Part shown: in pieces, positions 17,918 to 27,880 of the stretch
Numbering within the stretch: position 1 is the first letter of the stretch
Layout: every line of letters starts with the position of its first letter
NCBI RefSeq assembly: GCF_018130765.1
Contig: NZ_JAFCJZ010000001.1
Coordinates: 1-64,000, forward strand
DNA: 64,000 bases
DNA from: Bradyrhizobium iriomotense
GTDB lineage: Bacteria > Pseudomonadota > Alphaproteobacteria > Rhizobiales > Xanthobacteraceae
Direction: 5' to 3'
Program-made: the position numbers and the translations under genes
The notes under the pieces: model-generated
What the model was told of the DNA's origin: nothing
The model's input: the letters and a program-made list of their open reading frames with translations, nothing else
The model's database searches: none

Positions 17918-18847
17918 ATGAGAGTGTTAGTGATCGGCGCGGGGGCGCTTGGCGGCTATTATGGAGCTTGCCTCGTCCGAGCGGGCCGCGACGTGACCTT
18001 TCTGGTGCGCGAGAAGCGGGCGGAGCAATTGCGGCGGAACGGACTGCAGGTCGTGAGCCCGCACGGCGACTTCGCCGTGCAGCCGAAGCTTCTTGTGGCA
18101 AGTGATCTCAAGGGGGCGTTCGACGTCGTGCTTGTCGGCGTAAAGTCCTATTCCCTCGACGATGCGATGAGTCAATTTGCTCCGGCCGTCGGTGCTAACA
18201 CGATGATCCTGCCCATCCTGAACGGGCTGAAACATATCGACGCCCTGACCACAAGGTTCGGCGCCGCGCGCGTCCTCGGCGGGCTCGCGAACGTCAGTGC
18301 CGGGCTCGATGCGGAGGGGCGTGTCGTCCAGCTCATGGCCAGTCAGACGATTGTCTTCGGCGAGATCGAGGGGGCGCTGAGCGAGCGTGCGCTCGCACTG
18401 GAAGCGCTGCTCCAGGTCCCCGGTATCGACGTGCGCGCCAGCGAAGCGATAATGCAGGACATGTGGGAGAAATTCGTCCAGCTCAGCACACTTGCCGGCA
18501 TCACCTGCCTGATGCGCGCGAGTATCGGCGACATCCTGGCCGTGCCGAACGGCGAGCAGTCCATTTTCCGCCTGTTCGCCGAATGCTGTGCCGTTGCGAC
18601 GGCGTCGGGTTTCGAGCCGCGCGCGCCGTTCATCGAGTTCGACCGAAAACTCTTCACGACCCTGGACTCGCCGCTCAAGGCCTCGATGCTGCGCGATATC
18701 GAGCGCGGCTCGATCACCGAGGCGGAGCATATTTTGGGCGATATGGCCAATCGGGCCCGCGCGCTCGGCATCGACACGCCGCTGCTGGATCTGGCCCGCG
18801 CGCATGTGGCGGCCTACGAGGTCGGGCGGCGAAGGGCAGGGAGCTAG
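17918..18847 (+). CDS. panE: 2-dehydropantoate 2-reductase (ketopantoate reductase) family
   Basis: 309 residues from the ATG at 17918, with GGGAG before it. A longer frame runs through the palindromic repeat upstream and is rejected. N-terminal NADP-binding motif VIGAGALGGYYG (residues 5-16). The C-terminal ApbA/PanE helical domain includes WEKFVQLSTLAGITCLMRA and the conserved Lys of that domain. It would reduce 2-dehydropantoate to pantoate for CoA synthesis. Paralogues are common in rhizobia, so pantothenate synthesis is likely but not certain. The 3' end overlaps recG tail to tail. Confidence 0.8.
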   Translation: MRVLVIGAGALGGYYGACLVRAGRDVTFLVREKRAEQLRRNGLQVVSPHGDFAVQPKLLVASDLKGAFDVVLVGVKSYSLDDAMSQFAPAVGANTMILPILNGLKHIDALTTRFGAARVLGGLANVSAGLDAEGRVVQLMASQTIVFGEIEGALSERALALEALLQVPGIDVRASEAIMQDMWEKFVQLSTLAGITCLMRASIGDILAVPNGEQSIFRLFAECCAVATASGFEPRAPFIEFDRKLFTTLDSPLKASMLRDIERGSITEAEHILGDMANRARALGIDTPLLDLARAHVAAYEVGRRRAGS

Positions 18848-20952
18848 CCCGCCCCGATCAGCGGGATCGCCTCGTCCCGCTCATACAGATACAGCAGGCA
18901 CCGCAGCGCCTCGCCGCGCTCGCCCTTCAGCTTGGGGTCGTCCTTGAGGATGCGCAGCGCCTCGTCTCTAGCCTGGGTGATGAGCTGGCCGTGGACCTCC
19001 GAGCGCGCGATGCGGTAGCCGGGCAGGCCGCTCTGGCGCACCCCTAACACGTCGCCTTCGCCGCGCAGCTTCAAATCCTCCTCGGCGATGCGGAAGCCGT
19101 CGGTGGTCTCGCGGATCACTTTCAGCCGTGCCTTCGACATCTCGCCGAGCGGCTCGCCGTAGAGCAGGATGCACGTCGAGGCCTCCGTGCCGCGCCCGAT
19201 GCGGCCGCGCAGCTGGTGCAGCTGGGCAAGGCCAAAGCGCTCGGCGTTCTCGATCACCATGATGGTGGCGGCCGGCACGTCGACGCCGACCTCGACCACT
19301 GTGGTCGCGACAAGGAGCCCGATCTCGTGGGCCGCGAACTGGCCCATCACGCGGTCTTTCTCGGTGCCCTTCATCTGGCCGTGGACGAGGCCGACACGCT
19401 CGCCGAAACGTTTTTGCAGGCTCTCGAACCGCTTGGTCGCGTTGGTCAGGTGCTCGGTACCCTCGGCTTCGGATTCCTCGACCAAGGGGCAGATCCAGTA
19501 AACCAGCTTGCCGGATTCGAGCGCGCGGCCGACGCCGTCCATGACCTCGCTGATCCGGCTCATCGGTACCGCGCGGGTGTCGATCGGCTGACGGCCGGCG
19601 GGCTTTTCGCGCAGCTCGGAGATGTCCATGTCGCCGAAATAGGTCAGCACCAGCGTGCGCGGGATGGGGGTGGCGCTCAGCACCAGCACGTCGACGGCTT
19701 CGCCCTTGGACGTCAATGCGAGGCGCTCGCGCACGCCAAAGCGGTGCTGCTCGTCGACGACGGCGAGCGCGAGATCGTGGAACATCACATCGTCCTGGAT
19801 CAGCGCATGGGTGCCGACGAGAAGGTCGATCTCGCCGGCTTCAAGTTGCGCCAACAGCTCGCGCCGCTCCTTGCCCTTCTCGCGGCCGGTGAGGATTGCG
19901 ACCCTCATCCCCGCGCGTTCGGCGAGCGGGGCAATGGTCTTGATATGCTGGCGCGCCAGAATTTCGGTCGGTGCCATCAGCGCGGCCTGCTTGCCGACTT
20001 CGGCCACGGCGGCGGCCGCGAGCAGCGCCACCACGGTCTTGCCGGAGCCGACGTCACCCTGAAGCAGGCGCAGCATGCGCACCGGCTGCTTCAGATCCTC
20101 GGCGATGGCTGCCGCGGCGTTGCGCTGGGAAAGCGTCAGCGCATAGGGCAGGGCGTCGATGATCTTGTTGCGCAGGTGGCCGTCGCCGGCATTGCGGACG
20201 CCGGCGGGGCGGCGCAGCTGCGCGCGGATCAGCGCGAGGGCGAGCTGGCCGGCCAGGAGCTCGTCGAAGGCGAGGCGCGACCAGAACGGCTGGTCGGGCA
20301 GGATGTCCGTGAGTTCGACCGGCTGGTGCACGCGCGTGAGCGCTTCCGCGATTGGCGGGAAGTGGCAGCGGCGCATCACCTCCGGGCTGATCCATTCCGG
20401 CAAGGCGGGGAGCTTCTGCAGCGCCTGCGCGATCGCGCGGCGCAGCGAGCCGAGCGCGAGCCCCTCCGTCAGCGGATAGACCGGATCTATCCCCGAGAGC
20501 TTTGCAATCGCCTCCTCGTCGAGCACGCGGTCCGGATGCACGATCTGCGGAATGCCGTCATACATCTGCAGCGTGCCGGAGACGTAGCGCTTCTCCCCCA
20601 TTGGCAGCAGTTTTTCGACATAGCCGGGCTTGGCGCGGAAGAAGGTGAGCACGACATCGCCGGTATCGTCGCTGGCATAGACCAGATACGGCGCACGCGC
20701 GTTACGCGGCGGGGGCGGGCGATGGCGATCGACGGTGACCTCCAGCGTCACCATGGTTCCAACGGCCGCGTCGCGGATTTTCGGCCGCGCCCGGCGGTCG
20801 ATGACCTGGCTCGGCAGATGCAGCAGCAGGTCGACCAGCCGCGGCGTCTCGTTGCGGCTGAGCAGGTACTGCAGCAGCTTGTCCTGCTTCGGACCGACGC
20901 CGGGCAGGCTGGTCACGGGAGCAAACAGCGGATTGAGCAGGCTGGGGCGCAT
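18844..20952 (-). CDS. recG: ATP-dependent DNA helicase RecG
   Basis: 702 residues. The N-terminal wedge/OB domain (residues about 50-200) is followed by helicase motor domains with Walker A GDVGSGKTVVAL, the box II variant VDEQHRFGVRERL, motif III LSATPIPRTL, and the second motor's GRIGRGTEASTCIL. It remodels stalled replication forks and branched DNA. Divergent from sdhE-mfd, the usual alphaproteobacterial arrangement. Full length. Confidence 0.97.
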   Translation of the reverse strand: MRPSLLNPLFAPVTSLPGVGPKQDKLLQYLLSRNETPRLVDLLLHLPSQVIDRRARPKIRDAAVGTMVTLEVTVDRHRPPPPRNARAPYLVYASDDTGDVVLTFFRAKPGYVEKLLPMGEKRYVSGTLQMYDGIPQIVHPDRVLDEEAIAKLSGIDPVYPLTEGLALGSLRRAIAQALQKLPALPEWISPEVMRRCHFPPIAEALTRVHQPVELTDILPDQPFWSRLAFDELLAGQLALALIRAQLRRPAGVRNAGDGHLRNKIIDALPYALTLSQRNAAAAIAEDLKQPVRMLRLLQGDVGSGKTVVALLAAAAVAEVGKQAALMAPTEILARQHIKTIAPLAERAGMRVAILTGREKGKERRELLAQLEAGEIDLLVGTHALIQDDVMFHDLALAVVDEQHRFGVRERLALTSKGEAVDVLVLSATPIPRTLVLTYFGDMDISELREKPAGRQPIDTRAVPMSRISEVMDGVGRALESGKLVYWICPLVEESEAEGTEHLTNATKRFESLQKRFGERVGLVHGQMKGTEKDRVMGQFAAHEIGLLVATTVVEVGVDVPAATIMVIENAERFGLAQLHQLRGRIGRGTEASTCILLYGEPLGEMSKARLKVIRETTDGFRIAEEDLKLRGEGDVLGVRQSGLPGYRIARSEVHGQLITQARDEALRILKDDPKLKGERGEALRCLLYLYERDEAIPLIGAG

Positions 20953-20978
20953 CAGGCGAATCTAGGATCGTTTTGGCC

Positions 20979-21010
20979 CGTCATGCCCGGCTTTGTGCCG
21001 GGCATCCACG
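20979..21010. repeat. Short palindromic repeat, GCCCGGC...GCCGGGC
   Basis: A perfect 7-bp stem (20985-20991 with 20997-21003) around TTTGT, flanked by CGTCAT and ATCCACG. This is another frequent rhizobial intergenic element. It lies in the recG/sdhE divergent interval. Confidence 0.65.
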
Positions 21011-21135
21011 ACTTTTTTCGCGTCCCGATACGGTCGGCGGCCATGACAAATCGAGGGCTGACATGGGCACCCCGAGTGGCTATATCACCCCCGCCCGGCA
21101 CGTCCGGGCTTTCTGCGTTTGACTGGATTTGAGAC

Positions 21136-21426
21136 ATGACGGGAACGACACGATCGAGCAGCGGGCTGGATGATCGCCGCAAGCGGCTTCTGTTCCGCTG
21201 CTGGCACCGCGGCACGCGCGAGATGGACCTGATCCTTGGCCGCTTTGCGGATGCCGAGATCGGCAACCTGTCCGACGCCGAGCTCGGCGAGCTCGAGCGC
21301 CTGCTCGAGGTCAACGATCCCGACCTCTATGCCGCCATCACCGGCGACAAGGTGCTGCCGGCCGACGTCACCGGCGCGCTGTTTGCCCGCATCAAGGCGT
21401 TTCCGATCGCGGACGGCAGCGCATGA
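21136..21426 (+). CDS. sdhE: FAD assembly factor SdhE (succinate dehydrogenase assembly factor 2)
   Basis: 96 residues. Carries the family signature RGTREMDLILGRFAD (residues about 27-41), with the RGxxE motif that contacts the flavoprotein. It promotes covalent attachment of FAD to SdhA. The stop overlaps the mfd start by 4 bases (ATGA), so the two are translationally coupled. Length is typical. Confidence 0.93.
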   Translation: MTGTTRSSSGLDDRRKRLLFRCWHRGTREMDLILGRFADAEIGNLSDAELGELERLLEVNDPDLYAAITGDKVLPADVTGALFARIKAFPIADGSA

Positions 21427-24400
21427 AGCAGGGGATGAAATCGCCGGCCGAGCTGCTCACGGCCGGCCGCGCGCTGACGCTTGCCAATGTCGCGGAGGGC
21501 GCGGAAGGCCTCGTTGTCTCCGATCTCGCCCGCGCGATCGCGGCGCGGCCAAAGAAGCCGGCGGTCAGCCTTGCCGTGGTCTGCCGCGATGGCGCACGCA
21601 TGCAGCAGCTCGAGCGCGCGCTGCGGTTCTTTGCGCCCGATCTGCCGGTGCTGACCTTTCCGGCCTGGGACTGCCAGCCCTATGACCGCGTCTCTCCGCA
21701 TGGCGGCATTCTCGCCCAGCGCCTGACCACGCTGGCGCGGCTGGCCTCGCTCACCGGCAGCGACAAGCCGCTGATCGTGCTGACCACGGTGAATGCGGTG
21801 GTGCAGCGCGTGCCTGCGCGCGAGCTCGTCGCGGCGCAGGCGTTGTCGGTCGCGCCCGGCAATGTCGTGCCGATGGACACCGTCGTCGCCTGGCTCGAGC
21901 ACAACGGCTACAACCGCTCGTCCACCGTGCGCGAGCCCGGCGAATATGCCGTGCGCGGTGGCATTCTCGACCTGTTTCCGGCCGGCCTCGAACAGCCGGT
22001 GCGTTTCGACTTCTTCGGCGACAGCCTGGAATCGATCCGCTCCTTCGACGCCGAGACCCAGCGCACGCTGCTCGACATGCGCTCGCTCGATCTCGTGCCG
22101 GTCTCCGAATTCCAGCTCGTCACCGACACCATCCGCCGTTTCCGCATGGGCTATGTCGCCGAGTTCGGCGCGCCCGAGCGCGACGATGCGCTGTACGAGG
22201 CCGTCAGCGAGGGCCGTCGCCATCCCGGCATGGAGCACTGGCTGCCGCTGTTCCAGGATCGGATGGACACGGTGTTTGACTATCTGCAGGGCGCGACTGT
22301 TGCGATCGAGCCGCAGGCCGAGGACGCCGTCCGCGAGCGCTTCAAGCAGATCCTCGACTACTACCAGGCCCGCCGCGAGGCGATGGAGCATCCCGGCGGC
22401 GGCGCCATCTACAAGCCGCTGCCACCCGACCGGCTGTATCTGACCGACGAGGAATGGGCCAAGCGCCTTGGCGAGATCCCGCTGGCGCGCCTGACGTCGT
22501 TCTCGGTGCCGACTGACGGAACGAGCGTCGTCGATGCCGGCGCGCGCAAGGGCCGCGACTTCGCGCCGGAGCGCAACGACACCACCGTCAATGTGTTCGA
22601 ATCCGTCGTCAGCCACGTCATGGCGCTGCAGGCCCAGCGCAAGAAGGTCGTGATCGCGCTCTGGACCGAAGGCTCGCGCGACCGCATGAATTCGATGCTG
22701 CGCGACCACAAGCTCGCCCATACCACCAGCGTCAACAGCTGGCGCACGGTGCAGGCGACCCCGCGCAACGAGACCATGCTCGCCGTGCTCGGCCTCGAGA
22801 GCGGCTTCGAGACCGACGAGATCGCGCTCATCAGCGAGCAGGACATTCTTGGCGACCGCCTGGTGCGGCCGCGCAAGGCCAGCCGCAAGCTCGACAATTT
22901 CATTTCGGAGGTGACGAGCCTTGCCGCCGGCGACATCGTCGTTCACGTCGAGCATGGCATCGGCCGCTTCATCGGCCTGCAGACCCTCGACGTCGCCGGC
23001 GCGCCGCATGACTGCCTCGAGCTGCATTATGCCGCCGAGACAAAACTGTTCCTCCCGGTCGAGAACATCGAGCTGCTGTCGCGCTACGGCTCGGACCAGA
23101 CCACGGTCGAGCTCGATCGCCTCGGCGGCTCCGGCTGGCAGACCCGCAAGGCGAAACTCAAGAACCGCATCCGCGAGATCGCCGGCGAGCTGATCAAGAT
23201 CGCTGCCGCGCGCCACTTGCACGAGGCGCCGAAACTGCCGGTGCAGCAGGGCCTCTATGACGAGTTTTGCGCGCGCTTCCCCTATGATGAGACCGAGGAC
23301 CAGCTAGGGGCGATCGAATCCACCCTGAAGGACCTCGAGCTTGGCCGTCCGATGGACCGTCTGATCTGCGGCGATGTCGGTTTTGGCAAGACCGAGGTGG
23401 CGCTGCGTGCGGCGTTCGCCGTTGCACTCGAAGGCAAGCAGGTCGCCGTCGTGGTGCCGACCACGCTGCTCGCGCGCCAGCACGCAAGAACCTTCACCGA
23501 GCGCTTCAAGGGCTTTCCAGTGAACGTGGCGCAGGCCTCGCGCCTGATCGCGACCAAGGAGCTGAACCAGGTCAAGAAGGGCATCGGCGACGGTTCGGTC
23601 GATATCGTCGTCGGCACCCATGCTCTGCTCGGCAAGGCCATAAAGTTCCGTGACCTCGGCCTCGTCATCGTCGACGAGGAGCAGCATTTCGGCGTCACCC
23701 ACAAGGAGCGTCTCAAGGCGCTCCGCTCCGAGGTGCATGTGCTGACGCTGTCGGCAACGCCGATCCCGCGCACGCTGCAGTTGGCTCTCACCGGCGTCCG
23801 CGAGCTCTCGATCATCGCCTCGCCCCCGGTCGACCGCCTCGCGGTCCGCACCTTCGTCGCGCCGCACGATCCCTTGATGATCCGCGAAGCCCTGCTGCGC
23901 GAGCGCTATCGCGGCGGCCAGGCGTTCTACGTGGTGCCGCGCATCGACGATCTCGCCGAGGTCAAGGACTTCCTCGACAAGAACGTGCCGGAGATGAAGG
24001 TCGCGGTCGCGCACGGCCAGATGCCGCCCGCCGTGATCGAGGACATCATGACCGCGTTCTACGACGGCAAGTTCGACATTCTGCTGTCCACCACCATCGT
24101 GGAGTCCGGTCTCGACATCCCCAACGCCAACACGCTGATCGTGCACCGCGCCGACATGTTCGGCCTCGCCCAGCTCTATCAGCTCCGCGGCCGCGTCGGC
24201 CGTTCGAAGCTGCGCGCCTACGCGCTGTTCACGCTGCCGGCGCAGCAGAAGATCACGGCGCAGGCCGAGCGCCGGCTCACCGTGCTGCAATCGCTGGAGA
24301 CGCTGGGCGCTGGCTTCCAGCTCGCTTCGCACGACCTCGACATCCGCGGCGCCGGCAATTTGCTCGGCGAGGAGCAGTCCGGGCACATCAAGGAGGTCGG

Positions 24401-24941
24401 CTTCGAGCTCTATCAATCGATGCTGGAGGAGGCGATCGTCAACCTCAAGGCCGGCGTCTCAGAGCCCGCCGCCGACCGCTGGTCGCCGTCGATCACCATC
24501 GGCATGCCCGTGCTCATTCCGGAGGATTACGTCAGCGACCTCTCGGTGCGGCTGTCGCTGTACCGGCGCCTCGCCGATCTCGACACCGAGGAGGAGATCG
24601 AGAATTTTGGCGCGGAGATGCGCGACCGCTTCGGCGTGCTGCCCGACGAGGTGCGCTACCTGTTCAAGGTCGCCGCGATCAAGGCGTTCTGCCGCAGGGC
24701 CAATGTCGAGAAGATCGACGCCGGCCCGAAGGGCGCCGTCATCGTCTTCCGCGACAATTCCTTCGCCTATCCCGATCGTCTGGTGACCTTCATCCGCAGC
24801 TACGGCCAGGCCGCCAAGGTGCGGCCCGACATGAAGGTGGTGTTCCTGCAGGATTGGGAGACACCGGAGGAGCGCCTCGTCGGGACAACGGAGATCATGC
24901 GCCAGCTGGCCCAGCTCGCGGAGAGCAAGAAGGCGGCGTAG
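21423..24941 (+). CDS. mfd: Transcription-repair coupling factor Mfd
   Basis: 1172 residues, normal for the family. The UvrB-like N-terminal module (EYAVRGGILDLFP) is followed by the RNA-polymerase interacting domain (GDIVVHVEHGIGRFIGL). The RecG-like translocase has Walker A GDVGFGKTEVALRAA and box II VDEEQHFGV, and a C-terminal D7 domain follows. It removes RNA polymerase stalled at DNA lesions and recruits UvrA. Coupled to sdhE by a 4-base overlap. Confidence 0.97.
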   Translation: MKQGMKSPAELLTAGRALTLANVAEGAEGLVVSDLARAIAARPKKPAVSLAVVCRDGARMQQLERALRFFAPDLPVLTFPAWDCQPYDRVSPHGGILAQRLTTLARLASLTGSDKPLIVLTTVNAVVQRVPARELVAAQALSVAPGNVVPMDTVVAWLEHNGYNRSSTVREPGEYAVRGGILDLFPAGLEQPVRFDFFGDSLESIRSFDAETQRTLLDMRSLDLVPVSEFQLVTDTIRRFRMGYVAEFGAPERDDALYEAVSEGRRHPGMEHWLPLFQDRMDTVFDYLQGATVAIEPQAEDAVRERFKQILDYYQARREAMEHPGGGAIYKPLPPDRLYLTDEEWAKRLGEIPLARLTSFSVPTDGTSVVDAGARKGRDFAPERNDTTVNVFESVVSHVMALQAQRKKVVIALWTEGSRDRMNSMLRDHKLAHTTSVNSWRTVQATPRNETMLAVLGLESGFETDEIALISEQDILGDRLVRPRKASRKLDNFISEVTSLAAGDIVVHVEHGIGRFIGLQTLDVAGAPHDCLELHYAAETKLFLPVENIELLSRYGSDQTTVELDRLGGSGWQTRKAKLKNRIREIAGELIKIAAARHLHEAPKLPVQQGLYDEFCARFPYDETEDQLGAIESTLKDLELGRPMDRLICGDVGFGKTEVALRAAFAVALEGKQVAVVVPTTLLARQHARTFTERFKGFPVNVAQASRLIATKELNQVKKGIGDGSVDIVVGTHALLGKAIKFRDLGLVIVDEEQHFGVTHKERLKALRSEVHVLTLSATPIPRTLQLALTGVRELSIIASPPVDRLAVRTFVAPHDPLMIREALLRERYRGGQAFYVVPRIDDLAEVKDFLDKNVPEMKVAVAHGQMPPAVIEDIMTAFYDGKFDILLSTTIVESGLDIPNANTLIVHRADMFGLAQLYQLRGRVGRSKLRAYALFTLPAQQKITAQAERRLTVLQSLETLGAGFQLASHDLDIRGAGNLLGEEQSGHIKEVGFELYQSMLEEAIVNLKAGVSEPAADRWSPSITIGMPVLIPEDYVSDLSVRLSLYRRLADLDTEEEIENFGAEMRDRFGVLPDEVRYLFKVAAIKAFCRRANVEKIDAGPKGAVIVFRDNSFAYPDRLVTFIRSYGQAAKVRPDMKVVFLQDWETPEERLVGTTEIMRQLAQLAESKKAA

Positions 24942-24958
24942 CGGCGAAGCGAGATCTC

Positions 24959-25048
24959 GTAGGGTGGGCAAAGCGAAGCGTGCCCACCATTCGTTGTGAT
25001 CAGAAAGAGATGGTGGGCACGGCGCAAGTGCACCTTTGCCCACCCTAC
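24959..25048. repeat. Palindromic repeat, GTAGGGTGGGCAAAG type (copy 1 of 3)
   Basis: Begins GTAGGGTGGGCAAAGCGAAG and ends CTTTGCCCACCCTAC, with internal GTGCCCACCAT and ATGGTGGGCAC arms. The same element occurs at 56765-56846 and 57232-57328. It lies between the convergent ends of mfd and the degenerate GGDEF gene, where the hairpin could end transcription from both sides. Confidence 0.85.
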
Positions 25049-25064
25049 GGCAGCGAGGTCGTGA

Positions 25065-26288
25065 CTACGACGCCGCCCTTGACGCGTCGGCCGACAGCCG
25101 GGCCAGCAACGACCGCGCCGTATCCGACGGCGATAGCGAGTCGACGCTGATGACGGGATCGCTGCGCATCTCGTGCTTGCCGTTCGACGTATGCCGCATC
25201 ACCGCCGACAGCCGGCGCGCGATCATGTGCGCGGTGCGGAAGTCGGTCTCGGCGAACACGACGATGACCGAACCGTCCTTCTGGGCCGCGCCAAAATCCA
25301 TCTGCCGCATCAGGCGGCTGAGGATGCGTGCCGCATCGAGCTGGGCGCGGGGATTGTTGGGATCGAAGGCGAAACGTGCCACCGACAGGCCGCCGCCGCG
25401 GGCCTGCGTCTGCTCGACCGCCTTGGCAAAATCGCGGGCGAAGGCTTCCGTGGTGAGCAGGCCGCTGCGCGGATCGAGCCAGCCGCCGGCATCGATCGAG
25501 CGCAGCGTGCGGCTCAGCTGGGCCTCCATCGCATGCTGGCGGATCAGCGGCAGCGCGTTGGCGGCGATCCTCGCCGGCTCGCCCGCGATCAGCTCCAGAT
25601 TGGGCAGGTCGTAGCTCTGCACGATCTGGTGCGCGGTGACGACTACGGGCAGGGTGCGGAAGCGGGTGTCCTCGGCGAGCACCGTGAGGAAGGCATCGGT
25701 CACGCGCGCGGTAAAGCCTTCGGCGAGCACGACGCCGTCGATGTCGCGGGTGTTGAGATGCTTCGCCGCGGCCTCGATCGAGAGCGCGCCGACCACGCCG
25801 ACGCGCTCGCCGAGTGCGACGGAGAGTGCGGGATAAGCGGCGCCGCGGCCGATCAGCAGCACGGTGGCATCGCGCGAGGGGTCGCCCTCGGGCAGCGTGA
25901 CCTTCGCCTCGGGCAGCCGGCGAAGCACGGTCGAATGCAGGGTGCGGACGCGGAGCGCAGCGCGTAGTCGCGCGCTCAGACGGTCGGGCTGGCCGCCGCG
26001 CGACGCGAAGGGCAGGGCGTTGTGCGGCAGCGTGCCCGCAGCATCCAGGGCCACGAAGGGAAGGTAGGGCGATTGGTCGGCGATCTTCCTGGCGAGCAGC
26101 GCCAGATGCGGCTCATGTCCGCTGTGCATCGCGGCGAGCACCGCGGCCGGCTGCACCTGCTCGACCGCGCGCGTCGCGCTGGCCCAGTCGGTATCGACCA
26201 CGGGGAAGAGACGGGCCTCGTCCAGCGCCGCAACGAAGGCGGGGCGCTCGGCATTGGACACAAACAGGATCGGGCCCGCCTGGGACAT
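25065..26288 (-). CDS. Receiver-like protein with degenerate GGDEF domain
   Basis: 407 residues from the ATG at 26288. The N-terminal half has alternating strands and helices like receiver modules (ILFVSNAERPAFVAALDEAR; VVTAHQIVQSYDLPNLELI). The C-terminal 130 residues follow the GGDEF pattern: DPRSGLLTTEAFARDFAKAV matches the usual D-x-LTGL-NRR start, but where GG(D/E)EF should be the sequence reads FGAAQKDGSVIVVF. It therefore cannot make c-di-GMP in the standard way and may bind a ligand or act as a scaffold. It is monocistronic and converges on mfd. Confidence 0.7.
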   Translation of the reverse strand: MSQAGPILFVSNAERPAFVAALDEARLFPVVDTDWASATRAVEQVQPAAVLAAMHSGHEPHLALLARKIADQSPYLPFVALDAAGTLPHNALPFASRGGQPDRLSARLRAALRVRTLHSTVLRRLPEAKVTLPEGDPSRDATVLLIGRGAAYPALSVALGERVGVVGALSIEAAAKHLNTRDIDGVVLAEGFTARVTDAFLTVLAEDTRFRTLPVVVTAHQIVQSYDLPNLELIAGEPARIAANALPLIRQHAMEAQLSRTLRSIDAGGWLDPRSGLLTTEAFARDFAKAVEQTQARGGGLSVARFAFDPNNPRAQLDAARILSRLMRQMDFGAAQKDGSVIVVFAETDFRTAHMIARRLSAVMRHTSNGKHEMRSDPVISVDSLSPSDTARSLLARLSADASRAAS

Positions 26289-26373
26289 CGAAAAGCTCTG
26301 ATCACGCAACAGGTGCCGCGCAATCTAGATTGGCCGCCTTAATGCGGCGTCAACGGAGCCGGCGAAACTGTGC

Positions 26374-27876
26374 TCAAGCCGGCCCGGAGCGGTCGCGAAA
26401 AGCCTCGACCATCAGAGGGTTAAGCCCGAGCTCGCTGAGCGCCTCGCGGGCGCGGGCATTGTCCTGGGCCCGCCCTGCCAGCCGGTGACCGGAGAGGCGG
26501 TCGGGCAGTGCGGTGAGAAGGGCGCCCTGGCCGAGCCGGCGCGCCCATTCCTGGAGGTCGTTGGAGAGGAAACGGTAGCCGCCGACGGCCATGATGCCGG
26601 AGGGCGGCGCGGTGATGCAGATTGCACCGCTCGGCCGGTCGAGCCGCGCGGCATAGCCGGTGTCGACATAATCGCGCGGCGGCTGTGCGATCAGCGTCTC
26701 GCCGACCGGCTGCGGCGGGGCATAGGCCGCGATCGGCACCATCGCACCGCGCAGGCCAAGCGTGCCCCTCGGCGTCAGCAGGATCTCGCCGGCGATGGAG
26801 GAGCCTGCCTGTTCGCGCGGCGCGCCGTGCGGTCCCGGCATCACAGGCACCGGCATGCCGTCCTCGCCGCGGCGGGCGCCGAACAATCCGGCCTCGCCGA
26901 ACAGATAGACGTCGGTGAGCGGCGCATGCGGCGCGATCCAGGCATCGCTCGCCGCCACCTGCTCCGGCGCGCGCCAAAGCCCGATGATGTTGCGCAATGT
27001 CGGCATCCGCGCCGCGAGGTCGGCATCGCCGAGCCGCAGCGCGAGCTGCGCCGGCGCGATCAGCACCTCGCATTCGTGCTCGTTGATCTGCTGCTCCAGC
27101 ACGTCGTTCTCGAACGGATGATGCAGCGCCAGCGTGCCGCCCGACAGCAGCCACACCGCGAGCGAGGAGGCGAGGCCAGCAAACGACATCGGCGTGAACG
27201 CCGCCATCAATGTTGCGCCCTGCTTCACGTCGGCTTCGAGCGACATGGCAAGACCGCCGGCGATCAGGCTGAAATGCGGCCGCGGCACCGGGCGAAAGCC
27301 CTCCGCCGTGACGTCGAAGGAAATCATCGCCGCCTTGCGGCCGTCCTGGATCACGGCGCGCGTGGTGCCGGGCGGGCGGGCCAGGACGTCGTCGAGCGAG
27401 GCCATGCCTTCGGGCAGGTCGCCTCCGAAACCGAAGACATGACGGATCGAGAACGCCTCGGCGGCGGCGTGCATCGCGAGGTCGGCATAGCTGACGCCGT
27501 CGACCGTGCTCATGGTGACGATGGCGCGCGCCGCGGTGCGGTTGAGCGCCGCGGTCAGCTCCGCATGCCGCCACAGCAGCGGCAGCACGGCGACGACGAG
27601 ACCGGCGCGATGCGCGGCGAGCACGGTCAGCACGAACTCGACCGTATTGGGCAATTGGATCGCGATGACGGAATTGGCCGGCAGGCCCGATTCGACGAAA
27701 TGGGCCGACAGTGCCTCGATGGCGGTGTCGGCCTCTGCATAGCTCATCCGCCGCGGCTGATGCCCGGTCACGCGCGGCTTGTTGAGCGGATCGAGCAGAG
27801 CGGTCGCGTGCGGCTGCCGCATCAGCGTGCGCTGAAACAGCGTGTCGAGCGTCGGCGATACGGCTGGCTGGTTCAC
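26374..27876 (-). CDS. Acyl-CoA-synthetase-like (AMP-binding) protein with degenerate core motifs
   Basis: About 500 residues with ANL-superfamily architecture. The N-terminal part is recognisable (MSYAEADTAIEALSAHF; IQLPNTVEFVLTVLAAHRAG). The P-loop normally rich in Ser/Thr/Gly reads MISFDVTAEGFRPVPR, the YGxTE motif reads YLFGEAG, and YxTGD reads YVDTGYA. No C-terminal catalytic lysine is obvious. Catalysis of standard adenylation is doubtful. The start is GTG at 27876, 4 bases after the upstream gene's stop. A GTG at 27909 would overlap that gene. Likely cotranscribed with the peptide-binding protein. Confidence 0.75.
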   Translation of the reverse strand: MNQPAVSPTLDTLFQRTLMRQPHATALLDPLNKPRVTGHQPRRMSYAEADTAIEALSAHFVESGLPANSVIAIQLPNTVEFVLTVLAAHRAGLVVAVLPLLWRHAELTAALNRTAARAIVTMSTVDGVSYADLAMHAAAEAFSIRHVFGFGGDLPEGMASLDDVLARPPGTTRAVIQDGRKAAMISFDVTAEGFRPVPRPHFSLIAGGLAMSLEADVKQGATLMAAFTPMSFAGLASSLAVWLLSGGTLALHHPFENDVLEQQINEHECEVLIAPAQLALRLGDADLAARMPTLRNIIGLWRAPEQVAASDAWIAPHAPLTDVYLFGEAGLFGARRGEDGMPVPVMPGPHGAPREQAGSSIAGEILLTPRGTLGLRGAMVPIAAYAPPQPVGETLIAQPPRDYVDTGYAARLDRPSGAICITAPPSGIMAVGGYRFLSNDLQEWARRLGQGALLTALPDRLSGHRLAGRAQDNARAREALSELGLNPLMVEAFRDRSGPA

Positions 27877-27880
27877 GGCG

